A DNA stretch of 5,732 nucleotides, from assembly GCA_937897665.1 (NCBI GenBank), contig CALCPB010000360.1, forward strand, positions 1 to 5,732, in the 5' to 3' direction. Both the position numbers and the translations under genes were made by a program. The stretch's first letter is position 1, and each line of letters begins with the position of its first letter. Positions 1 through 5,732 of the stretch are shown here, one piece after another. Source of the DNA: an uncultured Halomicronema sp. (GTDB lineage: Bacteria; Cyanobacteriota; Cyanobacteriia; Phormidesmidales; Phormidesmidaceae). The notes under the pieces were generated by a model that worked only from the letters and a program-made list of their open reading frames with translations, ran no database searches and was not told the DNA's origin.

Positions 1-76
1 ATGGCTTCAATCAAAAAGCAGGTTAGACGATGATCATTGTGCTAAACAATTCTCCCAAATCCCATACTCTCCGCAT

Positions 77-201
77 AAGTTTTTGAAAATTATTCTCAAT
101 GGTTTGATTGGCAGCAGTATTCTATGAGTCTGGTGCTGTGCCTATCAGGATATTTGCTTTTGGGGAGTACACCTGGTTGGGCTAGGGCACTGTCAGCTTA
201 G
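77..201 (+). other. Possible decayed signal-peptide coding remnant
   Basis: Two short overlapping readings together look like the start of an exported protein. From 77 the frame reads KFLKIILNGLIGSSIL and stops at 125-127. A second frame from ATG 124 to TAG 199-201 gives 25 residues: MSLVLCLSGYLLLG followed by STPGWARALSA. This second peptide is hydrophobic and ends in a cyanobacterial-style Ala-X-Ala-like cleavage region. Joined by one frameshift near 122 they would form a long hydrophobic leader. The reading ends three bases before the probable left edge of the IS1-like element, so an insertion may have cut the gene. I see no convincing ribosome binding site and no mature domain, and chance is a serious alternative. 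The rest of 1-203 holds nothing I can name. Confidence 0.2.
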
Positions 202-203
202 AG

Positions 204-489
204 GGTGATAGCTAGACTGTATATCCAGCAAAATATCTAAGCCAAATGAACTGTGTCCATTGTCAGAGCGAACAAGTGGTCAAAAACGGGGTCAAGACCC
301 TGAAGAGTAATCAAATGCTCCAACGTTACCTCTGTAAGGCTTGTGGTCGTCGCGTCAATGAACGTAGCGGCACTCCGATGGCCCGCCTGAGGACCCCAGT
401 TGCAACGGTAGAGATGGCCCTTAACGCCAGACATGAAGGGCTTGGTGTCAGAGCGGCCGCCAGAGTCGTTGGCAAATCACCCAGTTGTA
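204..489 (+). mobile_element. IS1-family insertion sequence, left-end remnant
   Basis: This is a fragment of an IS1-type element: a short leader followed by the beginning of insA. The probable left end is GGTGATAGCTAG at 204. It begins like the GGTGATG end of classical IS1 and sits 42 bases before the insA start, about where the IS1 left end should be. No right end, no insB (the catalytic DDE half) and no target-site duplication can be found. The element stops at 489-490, where a MITE-like inverted repeat begins, and DNA beyond that element (610 onward) does not resume insA in any frame I read. The remnant cannot move by itself. The exact left boundary is inferred. Confidence 0.6.
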
Positions 490-560
490 TTATACCAGTT
501 CTTCAGAATAGAGCTACACATGCAAGTTGGCTTCGACTTCGCTCAGCCGACGTTCCTTGA
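246..560 (+). pseudogene. insA: Truncated IS1-family InsA (zinc-finger/HTH protein)
   Basis: InsA is the DNA-binding protein of IS1-family elements. It binds the terminal inverted repeats and, in the InsAB' fusion made by frameshifting, forms the N-terminus of the transposase. Visible here are a zinc ribbon with two CxxC pairs (MNCVHC near residue 3 and LCKACGRR near residue 31), the phrase GTPMARLRTP typical of cyanobacterial copies, and a helix-turn-helix ending RAAARVVGKSPS (about 68-80). After residue 81 the family motif (I-I-R-W-E) is missing. The remaining ~23 codons to TGA 558-560 read through a MITE-like repeat and show no family similarity. The start ATG at 246 places the first Cys pair at the usual distance but has no clear Shine-Dalgarno. 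The product is a broken fragment, presumably without function. The family call is confident; the symbol is used for the IS1-type ORF. Confidence 0.8.
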
Positions 561-609
561 GCGGAGCCGAAAGGAAGATCTGTAGTCCAGTTTCAGAGAA
601 TTGGTATAA
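490..609. mobile_element. MITE-like element with 13-bp terminal inverted repeats
   Basis: The ends TTATACCAGTTCT (490-502) and AGAATTGGTATAA (597-609) are inverted repeats matching at 12 of 13 positions. They enclose 94 bp, giving a 120-bp element with no coding capacity of its own. Ends of the form TTATACCAATTCT are, to my knowledge, very common dispersed repeats in filamentous and other cyanobacteria. The outermost TATA (491-494, 605-608) is palindromic, so a TA or TATA target duplication cannot be separated from the repeat. The element supplies the last codons and the stop of the truncated insA frame. No transposase that could mobilise it is present in the window. Confidence 0.65.
531..573. 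repeat. Internal palindrome (TTCGACT..CGCTCA type)
   Basis: TTCGACTTCGCTCA (532-545) pairs with TGAGCGGAGCCGAA (558-571). The stem has 14 positions with one A/C mismatch and one G-T wobble, around a 12-base loop. This resembles the abundant extragenic palindromes with the core 'TTCGACTCCGCTCA' seen in many cyanobacterial genomes. Here it sits inside the MITE-like element, so either it is the element's core or two repeats are nested. It may fold in RNA, but no T-run follows, so I do not call a terminator. Confidence 0.7.
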
Positions 610-700
610 CGTGCCAACCCCTTACTTAAAACGGTTCTGTCCTGGGAGATGAGTTAAGCGCCGAGCCGTCAAAGCAATCAAGGAACGACGATAGATAGGC

Positions 701-720
701 GGCCACGTCAGGCCACGTCA
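701..720. repeat. 10-bp perfect tandem duplication at a stop codon
   Basis: GGCCACGTCA occurs twice in a row (701-710 and 711-720). Read on the minus strand, the copy at 711-720 encodes the last residues (D-V-A) of the GH15-like protein, and the TGA stop lies in the copy at 701-710 (bases 708-710). Ten bases shift the frame by one. With a single copy the frame would run on for about 23 further codons to a TAA near 626. Confidence 0.9.
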
Positions 721-3700
721 GCCGTGTTGTCATCAACCGCTTCTGCTTCCGCCAGTTCGACGAGAAACTGCAGGGCTTTAGCCATGTAGAGGGCACAGGT
801 TTTGGGCGATCGCCCATAAAATGCCGACCAAGCCGCCCCCTTTTGCGCTTCGTATTGGCCGAGGCGATCATCGCGCCCCTCGACCCAGGACAGCCGCACG
901 TCATGCCCCGTCAGCACATCGAGCGAAATGTAGTCATCAAATTGCAAATCGGGATTGCCTTGGAAAATAGCCGCCAGCTCGCGTAGGGCTTCGACGGTGA
1001 GATGACGGTATTCTGGCGCGTGAATTTTGGTCAGTAAGTGATCGAGTCGGCGGGCAAAGTTGGCTTCGCCGGGCGTCATTTCGGAGAGCACGGATTCGCT
1101 GTCGATGCGGTTGCGGCGATCGAGTTTGTCACCAATGATCACGCCTTTGCAGTGGTGCAACAGCTCCCACATTTGCTGATAGAAGGCTTCGGGCAGTCGC
1201 GTGAGTTCGCCATCAATCTGGCGCTGCCGCCACCAGTCCTCAACCTCTAGGGTCACCGCTTCTACCTGGTCGGGCACGAGCCGCCACTGAATCGCCGATT
1301 TGGCTTTGATATGCAGGGATTCTTGCTTAAAGAGGGTGCGATTGAGGCCGCTGTAGCTGGCCAAGACCTGCTGCAGCAGCATCTTCACTTCGTAGGGACT
1401 GAGAGACGTGAGGCGATCGTAGGCTTCGTCACGGGGCATATGATGCTCGCGAGCCATTTCGCTAGTCAACAGGAGAATCAAGTAGCCCACCCGCAGCGTC
1501 AGCAAACCGTCGAAGAGGGTGGGTTCGGCTTTAATCAGCACGCTCAGGTAGACCACAATCTCTTGGGTCAGGGCGCGATCGCGCTCATCTTCGCCACAGT
1601 ATTGGACGATTTTGTCCATGATGTCAGAGTGGGGCATCGGGTCCCGAATCAGCGACCCATCACTGTAGGCTTTGCCCACGGTGACATACTTTTGCCGCAC
1701 CAGCAGTTCCGTCATCGCATCGGATAGGTTGACGTCGATTTTGCAGAGCAGGCCAGCGGTGCGCCGCACAATCAGCCAGTGTTCATGGCGACCGGCTTTG
1801 ACGTAAACCTCTTCCAGCAGATCACGCAGAGTGAGGGGGTGATCGGGCTGTCCCAGTGCCGTTTTGAACTCAAGTCCTTCCAACGCCAACAAGCGCGCCA
1901 GTAGCTCTACCTGTTCATAGAGGTTGGTCGAATATTGCAGCGTATTGATCAAGCTGGCGGTGTCGGTCTCTTGCTCAATGTTAAACAGCTGCCAAACATC
2001 GAGAGGCTGCGTGGCTTCGGGCACCCACGCCAGGTAGGCCGATACCCAGGGCATATAGCGCAGCGAATGATCGCGCAGGGCATAGACCCCAATGTCGTCG
2101 ATGCGCTCGATGCCTGCCGTCAACAGCAGCTGATAGAGCGGCCCCAACACGACGGGCACCTCGCCACACTTGCCGGTTTTGAGTTCTTGAATCAGCTGTA
2201 GCAGCGGCGATTCATGAATCGGTCGCCGCCCCAGCTCAAACATTTCGTGGGTCAGCAGCAGCGGCATCGTGGGTCGCCCTAAGGCCTGCCAGTGATAGTG
2301 AATGTATGCCAGTTCACTGCGAATTTGCGCCACTAAAAAATGGTAGTCAAGGGTGATGTAAAACTTCTGCGGATCTAAGAATGAGGGCAGAAACACCACC
2401 GTTTCGCCCTGAATGCGAAATGCCTGCGCCGTCGTGAGGCCGCGCAGTCGCCGAATGGGGCGTCCCGTGAGCCCCAGCTTGGGATTCCAACCAATTTGCG
2501 CATACACGGCAGACAATTCAGCCGACGGATAGACCTTGACTGGCTCTGCCTGGGCAGCAATTTGGGTCTCAATGCCATAGTCGGCGAGTTCCTGACGGAG
2601 GGTTTCATTTTCGGCCAGCAGCGCGATCTGTACGGTCGATTGTCGCTGCCGCCCTACGCGCGTATGCCGTCCCAACGGGTCGATGTCGCCGGGGGTGAGC
2701 AGCCCCTCTTCTAAAAGCTGGCCCAATAAATAGAGGCTTTGCGCCCAAATCAGCGGCACGTTGTCGTTCGGCAGGCGGCTCTGACTGCCGGGGCGATCGC
2801 GTTCCGCCGCAATGCCCGCCTCAGGCACGTAATACAGCTCTGGCAGCAGAGGAAACCCGTCTTTGGCCACAGCGATCGCATCTAACCGCTGGCGATAAAA
2901 TCGCACGGCGCGCGCATCCTGGCGGAACAGCGCGTCTAAGTAAAGATAGGAGAAGAACAGCGGCCACTCACATTCAATGTGCTCAAACTGCAGGAGTTCC
3001 TCAGGTTCATAATGCAGGCGCGTCGTGTCTTCGATCACCGCTTGGTGGCCATCACGCAAAAAGCGTTTGCAGCCGTAGCGACCCTGCAGCTTGTCGACAA
3101 TTTTTTCGCGCGTTTGACGCACCAAATCAGCACTTTCGATCGCAAAAGCTGGATAGCTGATAATGCTGAGCACCGCTGCATCCACCTCTTTGGAGCCCGA
3201 CTCGCGGGGCAGCAAAGATTCCAGCGTGAGGCGCGCGCGCGAAATCTCATCCGGCAGCACGTGAATCACCGAGGCCTGACCACCCTGAATGCCAAACAGA
3301 TTGAGCCCATCCATGGCCTCTAGCGCCGCTTTCGCCATACCGACAGAGCTAGCGTTCAGTTCGGGCTTGCCGTGGTTGAGTTTGTTGCCCCGCTCCCAAA
3401 TGCCATAGTCTGGCGTGCGATAGGCGCGGCCCACGTAATACACCAGATTTTGAATAAAGCTCACCTCGTCGAGGGTGAAGACGATGGATAGGCCCGAAGC
3501 GGTCATTTGCGCCAGCATCAGCAAAAAAACTGAGGTGGCGTCAATCTGCAGGTGGCCCCACTCATCGTCTGCGACGACGGTGCTGCCGGTGGCCGTGTCA
3601 TATTTGGCGTGCAGCGCCTCTAGTGGCTCTTGGGCCGCTTTGAACCGTTCGACTTTATCCGCCTGCTGCATCATGGCAAAGAGCAGGCCCCGCATCAGCT

Positions 3701-3968
3701 TCGTCACGCTCTGCTGCAGCTCATAGGGGCGACCCTGATGGTCATCAATTTTGCGATAGGCCAGCGCCAACCCCCAGACGGCCAAAATGCTGTATACGTT
3801 GTCGCGCACCCAGGCATCGGTGTAGTCGCCGTGGGTCGTGACCGCCGTACTCGCAGGCAGCAAGCCACTGACCGGGTGCTGCCGGATCAAAATTAAGTCT
3901 TTAACTTGGTGATAGTAGGCATCGAGGCGATCGCTCAAGGCCGCGAGTGACGACATCTCTGAACCCAT
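708..3968 (-). CDS. GH15 / phosphorylase kinase alpha-beta subunit-like protein
   Basis: A 1,086-residue soluble protein without signal peptide or membrane segment. It resembles the regulatory alpha/beta subunits of eukaryotic phosphorylase kinase along much of its length, and cyanobacterial copies are usually named glycoside hydrolase family 15. The N-terminal glucoamylase-like (alpha/alpha)6 domain covers roughly residues 10-430. It shows HPVSGLLPAS (31-40), DAWVRDNVYSILAVWG (51-66), DEWGHLQIDATS (135-146), DYGIWERG (187-194), ELNASSVGMAKAALEA (203-218), RYGCKRFLRDG (297-307), FEHIECEWPLFFSYLYLD (328-345) and VPLIWAQSLYLL (404-415). Glu192 in IWERG aligns by motif with the glucoamylase general acid; I could not place the general base. 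The PhK-like C-terminal part includes YGIETQ (464-469), LGLTGRP (498-504) and a helical tail. Length is close to the beta subunit (~1,090). No C-terminal CAAX box is present, unlike eukaryotic subunits. A hydrolase, a carbohydrate sensor or a scaffold role are all open. ATG 3968 has GAGGG ten bases upstream; ATG 3956 is an alternative start. Confidence 0.92.
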   Translation of the reverse strand: MGSEMSSLAALSDRLDAYYHQVKDLILIRQHPVSGLLPASTAVTTHGDYTDAWVRDNVYSILAVWGLALAYRKIDDHQGRPYELQQSVTKLMRGLLFAMMQQADKVERFKAAQEPLEALHAKYDTATGSTVVADDEWGHLQIDATSVFLLMLAQMTASGLSIVFTLDEVSFIQNLVYYVGRAYRTPDYGIWERGNKLNHGKPELNASSVGMAKAALEAMDGLNLFGIQGGQASVIHVLPDEISRARLTLESLLPRESGSKEVDAAVLSIISYPAFAIESADLVRQTREKIVDKLQGRYGCKRFLRDGHQAVIEDTTRLHYEPEELLQFEHIECEWPLFFSYLYLDALFRQDARAVRFYRQRLDAIAVAKDGFPLLPELYYVPEAGIAAERDRPGSQSRLPNDNVPLIWAQSLYLLGQLLEEGLLTPGDIDPLGRHTRVGRQRQSTVQIALLAENETLRQELADYGIETQIAAQAEPVKVYPSAELSAVYAQIGWNPKLGLTGRPIRRLRGLTTAQAFRIQGETVVFLPSFLDPQKFYITLDYHFLVAQIRSELAYIHYHWQALGRPTMPLLLTHEMFELGRRPIHESPLLQLIQELKTGKCGEVPVVLGPLYQLLLTAGIERIDDIGVYALRDHSLRYMPWVSAYLAWVPEATQPLDVWQLFNIEQETDTASLINTLQYSTNLYEQVELLARLLALEGLEFKTALGQPDHPLTLRDLLEEVYVKAGRHEHWLIVRRTAGLLCKIDVNLSDAMTELLVRQKYVTVGKAYSDGSLIRDPMPHSDIMDKIVQYCGEDERDRALTQEIVVYLSVLIKAEPTLFDGLLTLRVGYLILLLTSEMAREHHMPRDEAYDRLTSLSPYEVKMLLQQVLASYSGLNRTLFKQESLHIKAKSAIQWRLVPDQVEAVTLEVEDWWRQRQIDGELTRLPEAFYQQMWELLHHCKGVIIGDKLDRRNRIDSESVLSEMTPGEANFARRLDHLLTKIHAPEYRHLTVEALRELAAIFQGNPDLQFDDYISLDVLTGHDVRLSWVEGRDDRLGQYEAQKGAAWSAFYGRSPKTCALYMAKALQFLVELAEAEAVDDNTADVA

Positions 3969-3978
3969 GAACTCACTA

Positions 3979-3983
3979 CCCTC
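3979..3983 (-). promoter_or_regulatory. Ribosome binding site supporting the 3968 start
   Basis: GAGGG on the minus strand lies ten bases before ATG 3968. It is slightly far but usable. The in-frame ATG at 3956 has only CAGAG immediately before it, which is too close, so 3968 is preferred moderately. Confidence 0.45.
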
Positions 3984-4253
3984 GGAAAGCTAAAGAAATC
4001 GTGAAACCAGACTACTGGATGTCAGGAATTTAAACCAGAGAACGGTTTGATGACAGCCGTTGGTCAGTGTAAATTTCCCTTGAGCCCTAATGATTGCTCC
4101 GATCATAGCCTCGTCGCGACCAGCGATGCTAGCGTTCACCGTCGTGACCTCACCTTATGGGCCATCCAGTCTGCTGACGAGCCCATAACTATCCGCAATC
4201 ATTTCGGCAAAAAGGTCGGCTTTCTACTGAATAATGGAGTCTAATCTAGTAAC

Positions 4254-4267
4254 GCCCCCTGAGGGGC
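4254..4267. repeat. Small GC hairpin in argD leader
   Basis: GCCCC (4254-4258) and GGGGC (4263-4267) form a perfect 5-bp stem with a CTGA loop. There is no T-run after it on the plus strand, so it is not a classical terminator. It could be part of a structured 5' untranslated region or an operator half. Confidence 0.5.
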
Positions 4268-4269
4268 AT

Positions 4270-4297
4270 GATCGCTGTCAGGTTACGGCCAGCGATC
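4270..4297. promoter_or_regulatory. 8-bp inverted repeat upstream of argD
   Basis: GATCGCTG (4270-4277) and CAGCGATC (4290-4297) are perfect inverted repeats with a 12-base spacer, ending 25 bases before the argD start. The right arm overlaps a HIP1 octamer (4292-4299), so part of the symmetry may come from HIP1 abundance. A repressor site or an RNA stem are both possible. Nothing in the window identifies a binding protein. Confidence 0.4.
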
Positions 4298-4310
4298 GCC
4301 GAATCACGTT

Positions 4311-4315
4311 GAGGA
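4311..4315 (+). promoter_or_regulatory. Ribosome binding site deciding the argD GTG start
   Basis: GAGGA at 4311-4315 lies seven bases before GTG 4323, good Shine-Dalgarno spacing. There is no nearby in-frame ATG alternative. The nearby GTG at 4318 is in another frame, so 4323 is the well-supported start. Confidence 0.75.
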
Positions 4316-4322
4316 CTGTGCT

Positions 4323-5603
4323 GTGAGTTTTGCCACCCAAATGCGGAATGCTTTCAAGGCGTTAGCGTCGCCTAAAGTCAACGCCCCGGCGTTTGATGCG
4401 GTTACCTTTGACAGTGCCGTGATGAATACTTACGGGCGCTTTCCGCTAGCACTAGAACGCGGTCAGGGCTGTCGCGTTTGGGATACCGACGGGCAAGAAT
4501 ACCTCGATTTTGTCGCGGGCATCGCTACCTGCACGCTGGGGCATGGCCATCCGGCACTGGTTGAAGCCGTCACGCAACAGATGCAAAAGCTGCATCACGT
4601 TTCTAACCTGTACTACATTCTGGAACAGGGTCAGCTCGCCCAGTGGCTCACCCAGCATTCCTGCGCGGATAAAGCTTTTTTCTGTAACTCCGGCGCTGAG
4701 GCGAACGAAGCCGCTATCAAGCTGGCGCGCAAATATGCCCACGTTAAGCGAGACATCGAACACCCCTTCATTTTGACCGCATACGCGATCTTCCACGGTC
4801 TGACGCTGGCAACAGTCACCGCCACTGGCCAACCCTAATATCTAAAGAACTTCAGCCCGCTGGTGCCCGGCTTTCACTATGTGCCCTTCAATGACATTGA
4901 GGCCCTGCGAGCGGCGATCGCCCAATTAGATCAAGGCCAACCCCACGTCGCGGCCATTTTGTTAGAGCCCTTGCAGGGTGAGGGCGGTGTTAATCCCGGC
5001 GATCGCGACTACTTTCAACAGGTGCGGCAGCTCTGTGACGACACCGGCATTTTGCTGATTTTGGATGAGGTGCAGGTTGGCATGGGCCGCACGGGTCAGC
5101 TCTGGGGCTATCAAAACCTGGGCATTGAACCCGATATCTTCACCCTGGCGAAAGGCTTAGGGGGCGGCATTCCCATCGGGGCAATGTTGTGTAAAAGCCA
5201 CTGCGCCGTCTTTGAACCCGGCGATCACGCCAGCACCTTTGGCGGCAATCCCTTTGTCTGTGGCGTGGCGACCAAGGTGTGCCAAACGCTGATGCAAGAG
5301 CAGCTAATCGACAATGTCGCGGCGCGAGGCACCGAGCTGCGATCCGGGTTGACGGCGATCGCCCAGCAGCATCCCACTTTGTTCGCTGGAGTGCGCGGCT
5401 GGGGTCTGATCAACGGCCTGGTCTTAGCCAACGACACCCCAATCAAATCGATCGACGTGGTCAAAGCTGCCATGGCTCAGGGACTGTTATTAGTGCCTGC
5501 CGGGCCCAGTGTCGTGCGATTTGTGCCGCCGCTGATTGTCACGGCAGAAGAAGTCCAGGCAGCCTTAGCCAAACTGCGATCGGCCATTCTGACGCTGACC
5601 TGA
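4323..5603 (+). pseudogene. argD: Acetylornithine aminotransferase ArgD, interrupted by TAA
   Basis: ArgD is a cytoplasmic class-III PLP aminotransferase of arginine synthesis. It converts N-acetylglutamate 5-semialdehyde plus glutamate to N2-acetylornithine plus 2-oxoglutarate. The full frame is 426 codons, normal for the family. Visible motifs are VMNTYGRFPL (33-42), YLDFVAGIATCTLGHGHP (60-77), CNSGAEANEAAIKLARK (121-137, cofactor phosphate loop), LLEPLQGEGGV (213-223), DEVQVGMGRTG (248-258, Asp248 contacting the PLP nitrogen), FTLAKGLGGG (273-282, Schiff-base Lys277) and STFGGNP (304-310). Codon 172 is TAA (4836-4838) where relatives read Lys in GQPKY; the frame is unchanged on both sides. 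The usual FHGRT motif reads FHGLT (157-161). Translation would give a 171-residue fragment lacking Lys277. An in-frame GTG at 4863 could restart but has no ribosome binding site. The absence of frameshifts and other decay suggests a recent mutation or a sequence error. Gene identity is certain; functional state is not. Confidence 0.93.
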
Positions 5604-5732
5604 TGCCTAAAGAGATTTCCGGGCGCATCCCAAATTTGTCAATCCATCAATGCGTTTAGGGCGGGTATCTTGCCCGCGAGCAGGACTAGAAAACAAAAGT
5701 GGGATGTCCTCAAAATTTCCCAACAGAAAGGC
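5604..5732. other. Non-coding tail downstream of argD
   Basis: No gene start with a ribosome binding site is visible in these 129 bases. They hold the hairpin at 5661-5677 and otherwise AT-rich DNA that runs to the window edge. Confidence 0.5.
5661..5677. terminator. GC-rich hairpin after argD, possible terminator
   Basis: GCGGGTA (5661-5667) pairs with TGCCCGC (5671-5677): seven pairs including one G-T wobble, with a 3-base TCT loop, 58 bases after the argD stop. It resembles the short GCGGGCAAGAT-GCCCGC palindromes dispersed in cyanobacterial genomes. No T-run follows on the plus strand, so factor-independent termination is uncertain and it may simply be a repeat. Confidence 0.4.

Larger units (their letters stand above)
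3969..4322. promoter_or_regulatory. Divergent intergenic region between GH15-like gene and argD
   Basis: These 354 bases separate two divergent genes and must contain the promoter of each, unless transcripts enter from outside. I could not pick a convincing -35/-10 pair for either strand and saw no GTA-N8-TAC (NtcA-type) site. A 65-codon frame (4047-4244, TTG or ATG start) has no recognisable domain or ribosome binding site and is not called. The identifiable structure is at the right end: a small GC hairpin at 4254-4267, an 8-bp inverted repeat at 4270-4297 that includes a HIP1 octamer, and the argD ribosome binding site. Confidence 0.6.
806..5362. repeat. HIP1 octamers (GCGATCGC), nine copies
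   Basis: Copies start at 806, 1575, 2793, 2872, 3927, 4292, 4914, 4999 and 5355. HIP1 is the highly iterated palindrome characteristic of many cyanobacterial genomes. Eight copies lie inside the two large genes and one in the leader of argD. None occurs in the first 800 bases, which fits the insertion-sequence origin of that part. Confidence 0.9.

Noticed and set aside
1..33. ATG-initiated 10-residue frame at the window edge
   Set aside because: Too short to support; no ribosome binding site can be seen because the window begins there.
1038..3896. Many plus-strand frames opposite the GH15-like gene
   Set aside because: They are antisense readings of a strongly conserved gene, have no family motifs of their own, and arise from GC-rich codon usage.
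4047..4244. 65-codon frame in the divergent intergenic region
   Set aside because: No recognisable domain, no ribosome binding site before TTG 4047 or ATG 4050, and it occupies space expected for two promoters.
3969..4322. NtcA-type promoter (GTA-N8-TAC) for argD or the GH15-like gene
   Set aside because: I looked for the spaced palindrome and found no acceptable match in the region.
4767..4843. Diversity-generating retroelement as the cause of the argD substitutions
   Set aside because: Such elements mutate template adenines to any base at a 3' variable region. Here G-to-T changes are included, the target is the middle of a housekeeping enzyme, and no reverse transcriptase or template repeat is present.
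4452..5473. Minus-strand and out-of-frame readings over argD
   Set aside because: Shadows of the conserved argD frame with no recognisable domain.
1..5732. CRISPR array, tRNA or rRNA
   Set aside because: No regularly spaced repeats, no tRNA cloverleaf and no rRNA-like conserved stretch were seen on either strand.

Overview
The window looks like a cyanobacterial chromosome. The HIP1 octamer GCGATCGC occurs at least nine times between about 800 and 5,400, where chance would predict roughly 0.1 copy at even base composition. Both large genes also match cyanobacterial families as I know them. I ran no database search, so all family names rest on motif recognition.

Layout, left to right. Positions 1-203 are AT-richer non-coding DNA, possibly holding a decayed start of an exported protein. 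Positions ~204-489 are the left part of an IS1-family insertion sequence with a truncated insA. Its homology stops exactly where a 120-bp MITE-like element begins (490-609). This element has 13-bp terminal inverted repeats and an internal 'TTCGACT..CGCTCA' palindrome. A 10-bp perfect tandem duplication (701-720) then carries the stop codon of the next gene. Positions 708-3968 on the minus strand encode a 1,086-residue glycoside hydrolase family 15 / phosphorylase-kinase alpha/beta-subunit-like protein. A 354-bp divergent intergenic region follows (3969-4322), with two adjacent inverted repeats just ahead of the right-hand gene. Positions 4323-5603 on the plus strand are argD (acetylornithine aminotransferase), broken by one in-frame TAA at 4836. 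A short tail with a GC-rich hairpin ends the window.

The two large genes diverge and are not an operon. argD serves arginine biosynthesis. The GH15/PhK-like protein probably belongs to polysaccharide (glycogen) metabolism, but its bacterial role is unknown to me. No kinase, glycogen enzyme or other partner lies in the window.

The most notable observation is in argD. The reading frame is otherwise full length and well conserved, yet within about 80 bases it carries a stop codon plus several replacements at normally conserved positions. Each can be explained by one base changing to T on the coding strand. This is either a fresh local inactivation or a base-calling artefact, and it needs read-level checking. 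I found no undescribed multi-gene system, CRISPR array, tRNA or rRNA.
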